DNA of 64,000 nucleotides from Azadirachta indica (taxonomy: Eukaryota > Streptophyta > Magnoliopsida > Sapindales > Meliaceae): the NCBI GenBank assembly GCA_022749755.1, contig CM040452.1, forward strand, positions 5,350,350 through 5,414,349, given 5' to 3'. The notes below the pieces were generated by a model. The model was given only the letters and a program-made list of their open reading frames with translations. It searched no databases and was not told the origin of the DNA. The translations under genes and the position numbers were made by a program. This document shows positions 48,051 through 59,650 of the stretch, in pieces (the stretch's first letter is position 1; each line of letters starts with the position of its first letter).

Positions 48051-49850
48051 CTGAAAGGAATCAGAAAATGGGAGATTAGTTAGTAGAAACAGAGATAAAA
48101 GAAGAGAAGCAAAAAAAAAGGGAGCAGGTTGATTACAACAAAACAAGAAAAGAGTGAAGAGCCAAGTTTCTGCAGTAGATAAGAACAGTAAAGCTCAGTC
48201 CTTATCTCCTCAAGAGAACCAAAAGCCTATCTGTTTCCCAAAACTAAGGAATTTCATATTTTCCAACTCTTGACAGAGATTGGATGACAGAAATCAAAAC
48301 GCTTGTCACTCCTAGGTAATGGACACAACAATTTTTGGCTGAGAGATCTGCTTCAACTTATAATGGAAAGCTTTTGAGATTTATTCGTAGGTGCCAAACT
48401 CACTTGAACAGTGGACATGACCAAGTTAATAATAAGGATTTTAAAGCTAATGTGAGTCAATTTAAGAAGAATCATAAAACAAAAATCTAAAGTGTTGATA
48501 TTTCCCAATTCAAAATTAGAGAATCATTAAACATCCGTATATGAAGAGGCAACCAAGAAAGGGAAAAACATTCATATGTTAGAAAACTACAGACCACATT
48601 GCTAGACATTAATCTATTCTGCCTCTCAAAGCAGTTCTGTCCACTATTTATTGGCACTGCTTCACGGGTGGCTTGTTAAAACTTAATGCACGGACAAATG
48701 CAAGCATTCAAAGAAACATTTCACAGCCATAACTAACAGGCCAAAATAGTTAACTGGGTAAAAAATCCATTAGCATCGATGAACCAAGAGCACTAAAAAC
48801 AACCAAAAAAAACAAGCAATTTAACAAAAGTAGTCATACAGAAGGACCCATATCATGATCATTGAAGAGTATGATAACTTCATGCAACCTCAACGGTTTC
48901 CTAAAGGGAAAAGCTACATTAGGTGTATGCAAACTCCTGCAAAAGCAACCAAATCAACGGGTTATAGTAACATATTTTAACGCACCAATTCATACTTCAA
49001 CATCAAACTCACAAAGAAATACGAATTGCCAGGCGAGGTCATTTTTTAGCATGCAACAGATTACATGTAAGTCAAGCGTTGTTACCGAGGGATGCAATAT
49101 TATAGGCCAGTGTCAAGGCACAACCGATTCTTAAATCAATGTTATGTGTAGCACAGACATGAAACCAGGAACTTAGACAAGGAAAGCTTATTATATTTTA
49201 AAACTACGAAACCCCATTACGCCATTCTCATGAAGTTAAAAGACGCAACCCAAAACATACAAGTAAGAAAGAGACAAAAAGAAAAAGTGCTTATATCAAA
49301 ATACCCTTTTGCTAGACTAAAATAATAAAATTTGCCACCACCGGGAGCGGGGTAACTAAATGTGACTACATAGTTCATGAAAGACTAAAGAATCAAATAT
49401 AATAAAGAAATAGCATACTGAAGGAAGAGACAGAATCCAAAGCTACTAAAGTTGAATGCTGATATCAAAAAGGGAAAAGTTACCAACTTTACATTAAAAA
49501 GAAAAGAAAAATCAGCCTGAATATCAAACAGAAACAAGATGATTACACAGAACCCCAGTTCACTGCAATCAACAAATTTAAGTTTTTCCTTTAAGCAAAT
49601 AAAGGAAAAGGACTTTGATCATTCAACCAGAAATCATTAACAAAACACACATAAAAAAATAAATAATAGTTAAAAAAAACAAAAAAACCAACTACTGGAA
49701 AACAAAGAGGAACCAAAAGCCAGAGCAGCTAACCTGCAAATGCCCTGTTACTGCAAGAAAATTAGAATAACAATCCCCATCTTTATTGCAACAAATTTTC
49801 TTACCTAACATATTGTCTCGCAAAGATCGTATATCACACGAAACATCATC
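48051..49850 (-). other. Leader intron and upstream region of the broken coiled-coil locus
   Basis: Homologous along its length to 53369-55320, for example CCAAGTTTCTGCAGTA at 48160 and 53472, TTCTGTCCACTATTTATTGGC at 48635, and GGCCAAAATAGTTAACTGGG at 48740. A donor-like GTTAGC is at ~49733. It carries no coding frame. Confidence 0.6.
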
Positions 49851-52127
49851 GATATGCACCGACCGTTGGGTCCTAATCCTATCTAACATACTGTCTGAAG
49901 TGGGCATCTGCCGGTAGGCCGACTGTGGATGAGAGTCCATAATCCGCGGCTCGAGGGTGAGGTTGTGACGATTTTGCAAACCACATTTTTCCAATAAAAA
50001 AATGTAAGTGTAAGCGTAGACAAAACCGTTAGTACATGCTTGGATATATAATTGCAAGATGGCTCTCAAATGCCTGGTTACTGTTGAAAATTCTCCTTTG
50101 ATATAGAAAATTTAACAAATTATTCACTGTTTATTACGTTATATTAATAATGTTAATATGTTTTATACATAACAAGTAAATGATGATATTTTTCCAACTT
50201 TTTTTATAATTAAAATACTAATAAATACGTTTTAATTATAATTAATATCATAAAATATATTATTAGTGAACCATAATTCAAGGTAACAACTTTATTGATA
50301 ATAACAACAAAAAAAAAATGTTGTTTTCGAAATTATGAATAGAAAAATGAGGGAAATAAAATGTAACTAAATAATAATCATAAACCGGAAATTTACTAAT
50401 TTATTACAATTATACAATATTAACCTTCCAATCATCAAATTAATTAGGACATAATAACAACTTATAAACGTTTTCAAATTATTAGCAATTATATTAATAA
50501 TTGGCCCAGAAATTAAGCTTTCGTTAGGGCCAAGAAAATAGCTCAGATTTATTATTCTTTTTTAAGAACCCAAAAAATTGGCTCCAAAAGAAGGGCTAAT
50601 CAAATTGGGCTTTTGGGTTGTTAAAATGCACCTCAAATCTTAATTTTCACTCAATTTAGACCATGTCTTGCATTTATGTTTGTAGAAAAATTTATTAACA
50701 TTTTAATACGATGAGTTTTATATATAGTGGGTAATATTTTTCACAAATAAAAAATTACCTTATTGGCTGAAGTCAGCAAAGTTTGATCCAACCTTCTAAC
50801 TACTCGAGCACAGCTTGAATGGTTCAAAAAGTTTTTCAAATTCAATAACATTTTAATCAAACACATCCATATTGTCTAAAACTAAACAAAAATTGTACTC
50901 AAAACATATTCATTTCAACCAAATTTCACTGACTCTTTTTTTCAAAGTAAACTAAAAGCATGTATCCAATAATTTCATAAAAAATACATTTTAAATACAT
51001 TTTATACCTTCTCATTCATGTTAGAAACATCACAAATCCCTTTATTTTATATAAAAAAAACTCAAAAAAATTCAAAACTAATCAAAATCAGTTAAGATTT
51101 TTTTTTATTTTGTTAAAATGTAGTTGGTAAAAAACAGGGAAAGGTAAATACTTGTTTTAGGAAAAAAATTGAAAGTGGCTTATGAGGATAATTTTATCTC
51201 AAAAAAATTGTATATTGGGTTAGATTAATAATTTTTTCAAATAATTGTTTATGTCAGTTGTATTCTAATTAAAACTATTTTCAAAAATTTTCATTTTTTT
51301 AATCTTTTTTAAAATGAAAATATTTTCAGCGTTATTTTAAATTTTATTCACCATATTATTGTTTTTCTTTCCACTTTTAGATTAATTTATCCCTCCATGA
51401 ATGAAAACATATGATTGACTCATAAATAAATGAAAATTATAAAGTAGTAGCTATTTTATAATTTTTCTATTTTATTAGATTACAAGATATTGTTATGATC
51501 ACCTAGTAAAATATTAACAGCAAAAATTATCTATGGTCTTGAATTTTAATGTTAAATCATGAAAAGATTTTTTTAAAAAAGAATTAAAGTGATTTTAAAG
51601 AAATTAACATATTTTTTTTAATAATTCAAATAGATAGAAACAAACCAACCTTTCTCAACCCTAAACGTTTGAGCATATTTCAATCCAAAACTTTTAACAA
51701 TATATATTTTAACCAACTAATCCAAGCCAACTATTAAATAATTTTGTAAAGGGGGTAATACAAATTTCTGTTTTAAAATGAAAAAAATATAATGTGAAAG
51801 TAAATAAATGGTTAATAAATTATTTCGTTATTATTCCAAACATACTCTTAATTTAATTTCAACGTTCTGTGGCAACCCCCCTAATTCCAAGCATCTATAT
51901 AGCAAGTTCACCAATTCACAGGCTCATAATTTCTCCTAGCTTATTTAGCCATTTCACAACACATTACAAGCTTACATATATGAAAAACAGACAGTCGAAC
52001 AGAATCGCCAACCATAAAAAGGCAGGCTGCTACTACTGATAAAGTGATAATTATCCAAGAAAAAATACATTGCAAGTTCATATTTTCTGTCTGCAATGTC
52101 AAATTCCCTATTTGTAAGTTACTGCAT
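49851..52127. other. AT-rich spacer between the two coiled-coil loci
   Basis: The left 200 bases are GC-richer and may be the old promoter and first exon of the broken locus. The rest is AT-rich and non-coding. Around 51120-51245 there is a block resembling 55930-56000, a piece of the inverted-repeat element at 55485. From ~51940 the sequence is the 3' flank of the intact coiled-coil gene. Confidence 0.5.
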
Positions 52128-53368
52128 TCAGGTCGGGTTGCTTGAGGCCAAGTACAGTAGTAGATTTGCTTCAGGATTTTGAGATTTTTCTTTAAAGCCC
52201 TCGGCAGCAGTGGTAGACAACTTCTGCTCCACATCAAAAATCTTCTTCTCCAGGGACAGTATCTTCTGCTTGGCGCTGGAAGCTTTTTGTTCTGAAGCAA
52301 CTAGTAGGCTCTTCAGAACCTCGTTCTCCACTTGCTTCGTTTTCAGTTCAGCCTCCAGGTATTCAACTCTGGAACTAAGATGTGCCTGGGACAATTCTGA
52401 TTCTTTCTGTTTCAGTTCGGCCTCCAGGGATTCAACTTTGGAACTAAGATGTGCCTGGGACAATTCAGACTCCTTCCCTTTGAGTTCAGCCTCCAGGGAT
52501 TCAACTCTAGAACTAAGACGTGCCTGGGACAATTCATACTCCTTCCTTTTCAGTTCGGCCTCCTGGGATTCAACTTTGGATCTAAGATATGCCTGGGATA
52601 ATTCAGACTCCTTCCATTTTAGTTCGGCCTCCAAGGATTCAACTGTGGAACTAAGTTGACAATTATTCTCCTTCAACTTTGCCTCTGCTTTGGCCAACTT
52701 ATTAGAATTCAAGGCCAGCTCCTCTTTCAGTGCAGAAATTTCTGCATTCCGGTCAGAGATAGTGGCTTTGGCTTTCTCAAAGTCTTCTTCGAGTGCAGAA
52801 AATCGTCTTTGACATATAAATATCAATACCAAGATCTGGAAAAAAGAGACGAAGAAATGAGAAGTAGAAAAGAGAGAGATTAATGGAAGAAATTAATGTT
52901 TTACCTTGAAAACATATTCTTCCATATATGAGCAGAATTCAACGGTGGTCAAACTTTTAATGAACTCCCTTTTTTCAGGAGTAATAAGAAAACTTTTAGC
53001 TAGTTTATTACGAGTAGCTGGATCAACAAAGATATTTGCTTTTTCTAGCTCCTCAATACAGCGATCAAATGCTCTCTTGTTTAATTCAGGGATCGGAAAG
53101 GACTCATTATCCACAGCATCGGATCCACGAGGAGAAGGGATCTCAACATTGTTTGGAGCTTCAGCAAAATCCATATTGGGGACAGTGTAGGAAACCTCAG
53201 TAGTCAGTGCAGTAAAGGCAATATCAGAAGATTTTGATGCACTTTCTGCAGTCTCCAGATTCATTTGAGCTTTACATTTCTTCAGAGCAGGTTCACCTTC
53301 AAGGATAGCTGAGGGCCTCATAGAAACAGTTTTTTCTTTGGCAGCTCTAGGAATTGATGAAGCCATGT
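52128..53368 (-). CDS. Coiled-coil protein with four 23-residue repeats (389 aa), unknown function
   Basis: Two exons on the minus strand: 53368-52905 with ATG at 53366, and 52835-52128 ending in TGA. They join in phase 0 and give 389 aa. Residues 1-154 have a Ser/Ala-rich start (MASSIPRAAKEKTVS) and a helical domain, NKRAFDRCIEELEKANIFVD, then TPEKREFIKSLTTVEF. Exon 2 begins with a short hydrophobic run (ILVLIFI), then a long coiled coil. Residues 219-310 are four tandem 23-residue units of the form VESLEAELKxKESELSQAHL plus three residues, with a fifth partial unit to ~327. The C-terminal region is still helical (SAKQKILSLEKKIFDVEQKL). An acceptor (CTCTAG) lies two bases before the ATG, so the leader is an intron of about 1.9 kb (55315-53369). 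I do not recognise the family; a structural role is only a guess. Confidence 0.75.
52317..52643 (-). repeat. 69-bp coding minisatellite (4.7 units)
   Basis: Four complete 69-base units, each encoding a 23-residue repeat, plus a partial unit. Units differ by a few substitutions: VESLEAELKWKESELSQAYL, VESQEAELKRKEYELSQARL, VESLEAELKGKESELSQAHL and VESLEAELKQKESELSQAHL. All keep the reading frame. Confidence 0.92.
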
Positions 53369-55484
53369 CTAGAGAACACTATGAGATTGGTTAATACATA
53401 AACAGAGATAAAATAAAATAAGCAAGAAAACAAGAGCAGTTTGATTACACAAGGCAAGAAAAAAGTAAAGACCCAAGTTTCTGCAGTAAAAAAGAACAAC
53501 TAGAGCTCCTCAAAAGAAATAAAAGCCAGATTTCCCCAAAACAAACACAAATCTCATCTTTTTCAACTCTTGGCAAAGATTGAACAATAGAAAACCAAAC
53601 TGCCACTCCTAGGAATGAACTGAAACAACCAATGTTTAGCTGAGACATTTTCTGCAACTGATAATTGAAAAGAAATTCCTGCAAATGCTGCAATTCAAGA
53701 GTTTTTTTCTTTGTCCTGAATCATACTTAAGAATACAACGGTGCCAACACTGTTATTTCATGCATTGAGTATAAATTGATGCAGTGTTTTTATCAAAACA
53801 CCTAAGGAAACTCAAGATGAAAGGTTTGAGGGTGAACCAAATGAAAATCTTGAAGGCTACAATAAGAACTCTAACATCTACTGAACCAGGAAACAAGTAT
53901 GAATGAAGAAGAAAGGCAGAGAGAACCACCAACAACATGATCAGGGTGTCTTAAGGAAGAAGCCCTTCAACTACAACATCAATCACTTCTACAAAAAGAA
54001 GATGAAAAGCTTCTGAGATTTTTTAATTTAGGAAAAAGAAAGGACAATAAACGCAAGAATCATTTGAAAAGTGGACATGATCAAATTTACAATAAGATTC
54101 AAAACCGAAGCTAAAGTGCAAATATCTTCTAACATAAAATTAGGAATAACTAAACTGCAGCAACTCACAACCAAGGAGAAAAGCATTTAAATGTTACATT
54201 TCTCAACACAGTTCTGTCCACAATCTATTGGCAATGGTCAGGAGGTGGCTTTTTCAACACTTCTTGGTATTTAATTATCTTGTTAAGAGAAAATTAAAGC
54301 ATGATCAATGAAAGCATTTGGAAAAGCACTTCATAGGCATTAACTGACAGGCCAAAATAGAAAACTTAGTAAACAATCCATTACAATAGAGAAATCAAAA
54401 ACATTAAATAAGACCTAAGAACACAAGCAATTTAGCAAGAAAACTGATATAGGAGAACCCATATCACGACTATTGTAAATGTATGACTTCAGGTTTTAAA
54501 GGGAAAAGCTGCATTATGCAAAATCCTGCTAAAATTACTAAATCAAAAGGTTTTAGTGACATTAATACTATAATCACAACTTCATAGTAACCTCCAAAAT
54601 CAAACTTATGACGAAATATAAACTGCAACATGAGGTCATTTTTTAACGTGCAACAGATGACATGTAAATCATGTGTTGTTATTGGCAGTTCTAACGTTAT
54701 CAGCGAGCATTATGGTGCTACGAATTACTAAATCTATGTTATCGTGTAACCCAGACATCAAACCATGAACTTGAACAAACAAAGCTTACATTTTGAAACT
54801 AAGCAACACCAGTACACCATCGTTGGAAACTTTGACAATAATGCAAGCCAAAACATACTGAGAATAAAGGGCCAAAAGTAAAGTGCTTATTAGAAAATAC
54901 TTCTTTACGAAAATAATTGAATTTGCCACCACCTGGATCTGGGAAACTACATTTAACTATAAAGAAATAAAGAATCTAAATATAATATAATTAAAAAAAT
55001 AAAATAAAAACAACGAGGAGGAAAACAGAAACTCAAAAACTAAAAAGTTGCCATCTTTACATATAAAACCAACCTGAATATCAAACAGGAATCTAAAAAA
55101 TTATCTTAAAGAGCTGATTGCACAGGACCCCGGTTCACCGTATCTGAGCAAATGTAAACAACGTTCAACCGAAAAATCATTATATAAGACCAGAAAGAAC
55201 ACTAGTAATAAAAATCAAGAAATGGGTTTTGACAATGACATAAAATCAAAAACCCTAAAATCTCCCAAAATAAAAACTAGTAAATAAAGAGAACACTAAA
55301 ATTAGAGCAACTAACATGTAATGCTGGCAAAAATGCTCAGATCTGGCAAGAAACATAGACAATTTAGCAACCTCGAAGCCCTTTTTTTTTCTTACTAAGA
55401 AGTCCTCTACAAGTCCTCAAATTCCAACCTTTTGTTTTCCATTTTCGCTTAAAAATGGAAATGGAGTAATGAACCTCAATATCT
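53369..55484 (-). other. Leader intron and upstream region of the intact coiled-coil gene
   Basis: Homologous to 48051-49734 and in part to the Tudor gene leader intron. A GTTAGT donor lies at about 55315 and the acceptor at 53369. No coding frame seen. Confidence 0.6.
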
Positions 55485-56053
55485 AGGGAAATTTTCTCTT
55501 GTAGCCTTACTTTTACCTCAATTTCATCTTTAACCACCTTCAATTTTTTCTTTTTTGTCTTTAGCCTAATAGCAATGATACAAACAAAAATAATCCGTAA
55601 CTATATTTTAAAAATAAAAATTTACTTTCGAGTACAACAACTTAAAAGTGTAATTATAATTGTACTTGAAAGTATATTTTCTCTTACGCTTGAAAGTATA
55701 GTTTCTAGTTTAAAAATCATATTTTCTGAGTATACTAAAGTTTAGACACCTTATTTTTGAGCATATATGATTCGAAACTATAGTTTTTCCGTGCTTGAAA
55801 ATAAAATTTTCATATTAGTTGAAAGTATGATTTTCAGTTCAAAAACTAGAATTATGATTTTTACTTTAAAAACAAAAAGAATTAGGGTTTTAAGTTTGAT
55901 CTGCTCCAAAGTGAGAGAGTAAATTAAGTTAATGTGGCTATGAATTTTTTTTTATCTAAAAAAAATGTATATTTGGTTAAAGATGAAACAATTATGAAAG
56001 TCATTATTTCCAAAATTTTCGGTAAAAATAAGGCTAAAATAGGAAATCTCCCT
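55485..56053. mobile_element. Inverted-repeat element (~570 bp), probable non-autonomous DNA transposon
   Basis: The left arm, from AGGGAAATTTTCTCTTGTAG through CCTTACTTTTACC to TTTCATCTTTAACCA, is mirrored on the right. The reverse complement there reads AGGGAGATTTCCTATTTTAG, CCTTATTTTTACC and TTTCATCTTTAACCA. Flanks CTCAATATCT and CTCAAATCT are similar, suggesting an imperfect ~10-bp target duplication. The interior has repeated CTTGAAAGTATA-type words. No ORF. A related fragment lies near 51120-51245. Confidence 0.55.
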
Positions 56054-56549
56054 CAAATCTATTTAGGTTTATAACAACATATTGACACTTAAGCTTGTGT
56101 AATTGAGTTTTATTTCTTTAATTATTTAAGTTAAATCATTATTATTATTTTACTGTTTGAAAATTTAAAAAAAAATTATTTACTGTTGTGTTAATCATCA
56201 CATAATTTTATTTCTTGAAACTATATCCATTAAAAATTATTTAAAGTGTAGGTATTAATAATTTTTATTTTATTATATCAAAAGATGTTAAAACATAGAC
56301 ATCTTTGGTATATATGTGAAAGCAAAAGGTGCTTTTCAATTTTAATCTTAAGAGATGACAGAGATTAAAGAAATAAAATGCAGTGAAACATTTATTAAAT
56401 AAATTATAAATTAATTTAGTTATACAAATTTAGTATTAAATTATTCAATGTTACTAATTAATAGATACACCGATATTCACATCAAACTGTATAATAACCT
56501 TCTTCATATTTTTTTTTAATATTACATATACAAAATATTAGTATTTTAT

Positions 56550-56975
56550 TAAATATTTATCGGAAGTTTTAATAGAGTTTTATTTTAACATTACTCAAAT
56601 ATTTTTATTCATACACGAGGTCATATTATACTCTCAGTTTAAGAAAGGGTTGTCCACATACTGATATCTATCGGGAGTCTTAATAAAATTTTATTATAAT
56701 ATTATCAAGATATCTTCACCCATACACGAGGTGATATTTGACTTTTATTTAAGAGAAGCCGTCCACGTACTAGATATTGATCGGAAATTTTAATAAAATT
56801 CTATTTTAATATTACCCAAATACATAAGATGATATCTGACCTTCATTTTAAGAGGAGTTATTCACATATTAGATATCTATCGGAAGTATTAATAGAATCC
56901 TATTATAACATTACCCCGATATCTTCATCCATACACGAAATGATATCTGACTCTAATTTTAAGAGGCATTGCCAA
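56550..56975. repeat. Four diverged ~110-bp tandem repeats
   Basis: The word TATCGGAAG or a close variant recurs at about 56558, 56669, 56779 and 56878. Each is followed by TTAATARARTYYTATT, then a CATACACGAGGT-like block, GATATYTGAC, and a TTTAAGAG stretch. Spacing is 111, 110 and 99 bases, the third unit being shorter. Confidence 0.75.
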
Positions 56976-56976
56976 C

Positions 56977-57045
56977 AGGAGTCAAATAACTGACTCCTCA
57001 CCCAGGAGTTAGATCCTCTAACCACTCGGGCTGTACCCGAGTGGT
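56977..57045. other. Two adjacent perfect hairpins
   Basis: AGGAGTCA (56977-56984) pairs with TGACTCCT (56991-56998) across a 6-base loop. ACCACTCGGG (57021-57030) pairs perfectly with CCCGAGTGGT (57036-57045) across a CTGTA loop. The second stem is GC-rich in an AT-rich setting. CCGAGTGGT resembles the D-arm of Leu/Ser tRNAs, but no cloverleaf can be drawn. Confidence 0.8.
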
Positions 57046-57878
57046 TTTCTATGGATTATTTCTGAAAGTCCGTTCAAAAGCAGCATCTCCGATAAACCTC
57101 CATCAAGGAGTTCCACGAAATTCGATTTAATCAGAAAAGCTTCAAATGGTACGATTCACATTACTTTAGTCAGAGTGAAAGCATCTTTATATATCCTGTC
57201 ACTACAAAAAATTTGCTAGCACATTGTAATGAGATATATATATATATATATATTTATTGTGAAAATAACTTTCCTTTCTTATATTACTTATTTAAAATTT
57301 ATTATATGTAAATTCACGAACTGACATTCAATTTTATATATATAAATATCATCCACTTAAAATTGTGGACATAAATTTGTGAACTTTTAATTTAAGATTA
57401 CAACCCATATAGTTATCTGCAAAATAAATCTAATGTCACTCTAATTAGCAGTGTCCTCGTATACTATAACGAGTTAAGAATTAATGTTGTTCTACAAGAC
57501 TTTCCATTAATTAATTAGTAAGATATAAAATCATACTCAGAACACTTTCATAACAAGTATCATGTATATTAATAACATTAAACGTGCAACATCGTATTTC
57601 CAACACATATACGAGAACACAAGCACAATATATTAATAACATAAAGCGTCAAACTTACAACCAAATACGAGATTAACCATGCTCCTTAATGATTCCCAAT
57701 TACTTAAATAGCGCCCTTAAACGTATAATCTAGAGATAATTAGAGAGTCCATAAACTCAGAAACAAGCACTAATTAAATTAGACACACCACCAGAAAGAG
57801 CAGATACTAAAAGCTTCGATCTTACAATGACCAAATACTCTAAAGGGGGAATCAAATCAAAAGGAGCCGTTCAAGTAC

Positions 57879-58523
57879 TCAGCCCCTGTGGAGGGCAGCA
57901 AGAATCATCAGCAGCTTCCCACCGGCAGTCTGCAGCTCCTCCTGGCTTTCCAGCTCCTCAAGCGCCTCCACTGCAGCGGCAGGCCACTCCTTGCAGCTCA
58001 GGTCAGACTGAGTGATCTGCCTCACCAACATCAGAGTCTTCAACTCCGCAGCTGGAGGGTCTCTCAACAGTATAACCACCTGGTTGATCCAATTCGCGGC
58101 CAAGCCTTGCAGACTTTTCTCGTGATTCTCATGGGGCTCGATGTCAAGCGTGCATAACACGTGCAGACGAGTTACGAATGCCCTCTTGATCATTAACTCA
58201 AATGCTGCAACACGTTTGCGGTTCAAGGCAACTTCGGCTCTCAGGTTGGCGAGGGTTCTCTCCAGAGAGGCGATGTTCTCGTCTTGTTCTTTGCGTTTTT
58301 TGACAACTTTGGCGTTGGCAGAACAAGTTCCGGTGGCATGAGAAGGCGAGGGAGGGGCAACGCGGGGACGGGTGGGGGCAGCCGTCTGTCTTCTGGCTGC
58401 TACCTTCTTGAAGTGAGCTTTGAGCTTCTTTGCTGATCGTTGAACATCAGCGACAGTAACTGAGGCCGCCTCCTCATCAACAACAGGTTTCTTTCCAGCA
58501 GCTTTGGAAATTGATGGTGCCAT
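57879..58523 (-). CDS. GC-rich orphan protein (214 aa), N-terminus like the coiled-coil gene
   Basis: A single coding exon on the minus strand, from ATG at 58523 to the stop at 57879-57881. An acceptor (TTCTGCAG) ends two bases before the ATG, so there is a leader intron. A probable untranslated exon at about 59412-59355 ends in a GTTAGG donor. The start MAPSISKAAGKKPVVDEEAA resembles MASSIPRAAKEKTVS of the gene at 52128-53368. Next come a basic segment (RSAKKLKAHFKKVAARRQT), a Pro/Ser linker and a helical region (ENIASLERTLANLRAEVALN). The C-terminal half contains SLQGLAANWINQVVILLRDP and AAAVEALEELESQEELQTAG. Composition is clearly more GC-rich than the surroundings. No known domain recognised. 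It is an open, intact frame; function unknown. Confidence 0.65.
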   Translation of the reverse strand: MAPSISKAAGKKPVVDEEAASVTVADVQRSAKKLKAHFKKVAARRQTAAPTRPRVAPPSPSHATGTCSANAKVVKKRKEQDENIASLERTLANLRAEVALNRKRVAAFELMIKRAFVTRLHVLCTLDIEPHENHEKSLQGLAANWINQVVILLRDPPAAELKTLMLVRQITQSDLSCKEWPAAAVEALEELESQEELQTAGGKLLMILAALHRG

Positions 58524-59650
58524 TTCTGCAGAACATAAATACCAAAGCGTTTGATAACGTTTTCAAAATAATGGTTTAAGAAAAACTGTTTTCTGGAAAA
58601 TAAAGCTAACGTTTTGGAGATGGCATTTCCAGTAAAGGAATACTTGAAAACACATGCGATCGCATTTGTTTTTATTTCCCAAAACAAGAAAAGCATTTAT
58701 TTTGAGAAAAGAGTGAGATTTGTTAGGAAAGGTGTTCTCAAGAATGAATGAATGAAAAAAAAAAAAAGGGGAATTGGCTTTCTATTTTCTGCTTCTTAAA
58801 AATGTGAAAAGCAGTTTCTGAAGACACACAAACACAGCCATGAAAATCCTCTCCTGATATTATCTTACAAATTCTTTGAAAGAAAAAAAAACTAACCCGT
58901 GCATGTTAGATTACAGATCAAGATCTATCATTTTGTCATATTATCATACATTAACTACTAATCATAAATCTGTATATATGCCCAGGCAAAAGAATCAGAT
59001 CAGAAGGGAATTCTCTGATCAAGATACTCCCAGTTGGGCATGATCAGAAACATAATTTAAAGAGATCATAAAGTTAATAACATTTTGGAATGGAGAAACC
59101 CTAAAGGCTGCTAAAAATACTGAAATAAATTATGCAGACAACAGGTAAAACATGGAAGAAAACAAGCAGAAAACAAAAGTACCAAAGTTAACAAAAACTG
59201 ATCTACATAACTCAAAACAACATCATAATCCCAAACCATAATAAAACAGAAAAGATCAGCAGCAGTCTCAGAAGCAGAAATCTTAGAACCCAAGTTCATC
59301 AGAAGAACATAAACAGCATTAAACCAAAAAGACATCAGAACAAGAAGCCTAACCTTGGACTTCGTCTTTGTCCTTGCAGAGAGAATGATGAAGAAAATGT
59401 TGAGGCTGAACCTGAAAATATATAGTAAGTAAGGTGATCTTAGATGGAGGAAAAGGACAGAAAGAAATTAAGCATATAATTGCTAAGGAAATGCACTGAT
59501 AACACCTCGGAAGACACAACGAGACTAAAGGGAAAAGACAATTTATCGTCAGGTCGAATTGATAGCCCTGTGTTGTCATTGTCAATGTAGTCTTTCAAAC
59601 CAAGCACCACATACTGTAGCAAGCAGGCTGAATGGAACGCATATAATTGG
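58524..59650 (-). other. Leader intron(s) and untranslated exon of the 214-aa gene
   Basis: On the minus strand an exon bounded by the acceptor TATTTTCAG (~59413) and the donor AAG-GTTAGG (~59354) precedes an intron that ends at 58526. No coding frame seen. Confidence 0.45.

Larger units (their letters stand above)
56054..57878. other. AT-rich spacer with tandem repeats and hairpins
   Basis: Contains four ~110-bp tandem repeats (about 56550-56975), two perfect short hairpins (56977-57045) and a (TA)n run at about 57235-57252. The right 150 bases are likely the 3' UTR of the minus-strand gene. No other gene seen. Confidence 0.55.

Noticed and set aside
48862..49134. Plus-strand ORF of 90 aa
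   Set aside because: Lies in the duplicated leader intron; its counterpart near 54480-54730 is not open, so it is not conserved.
52210..52659. Plus-strand ORF of 149 aa with Ser/Phe-rich repeats
   Set aside because: It is the exact antisense of the 69-bp coding repeats of the minus-strand coiled-coil gene; its repeats are a mirror effect.
57021..57045. Possible tRNA because of CCGAGTGGT
   Set aside because: No acceptor, anticodon or T arm can be drawn; it is a simple palindrome.
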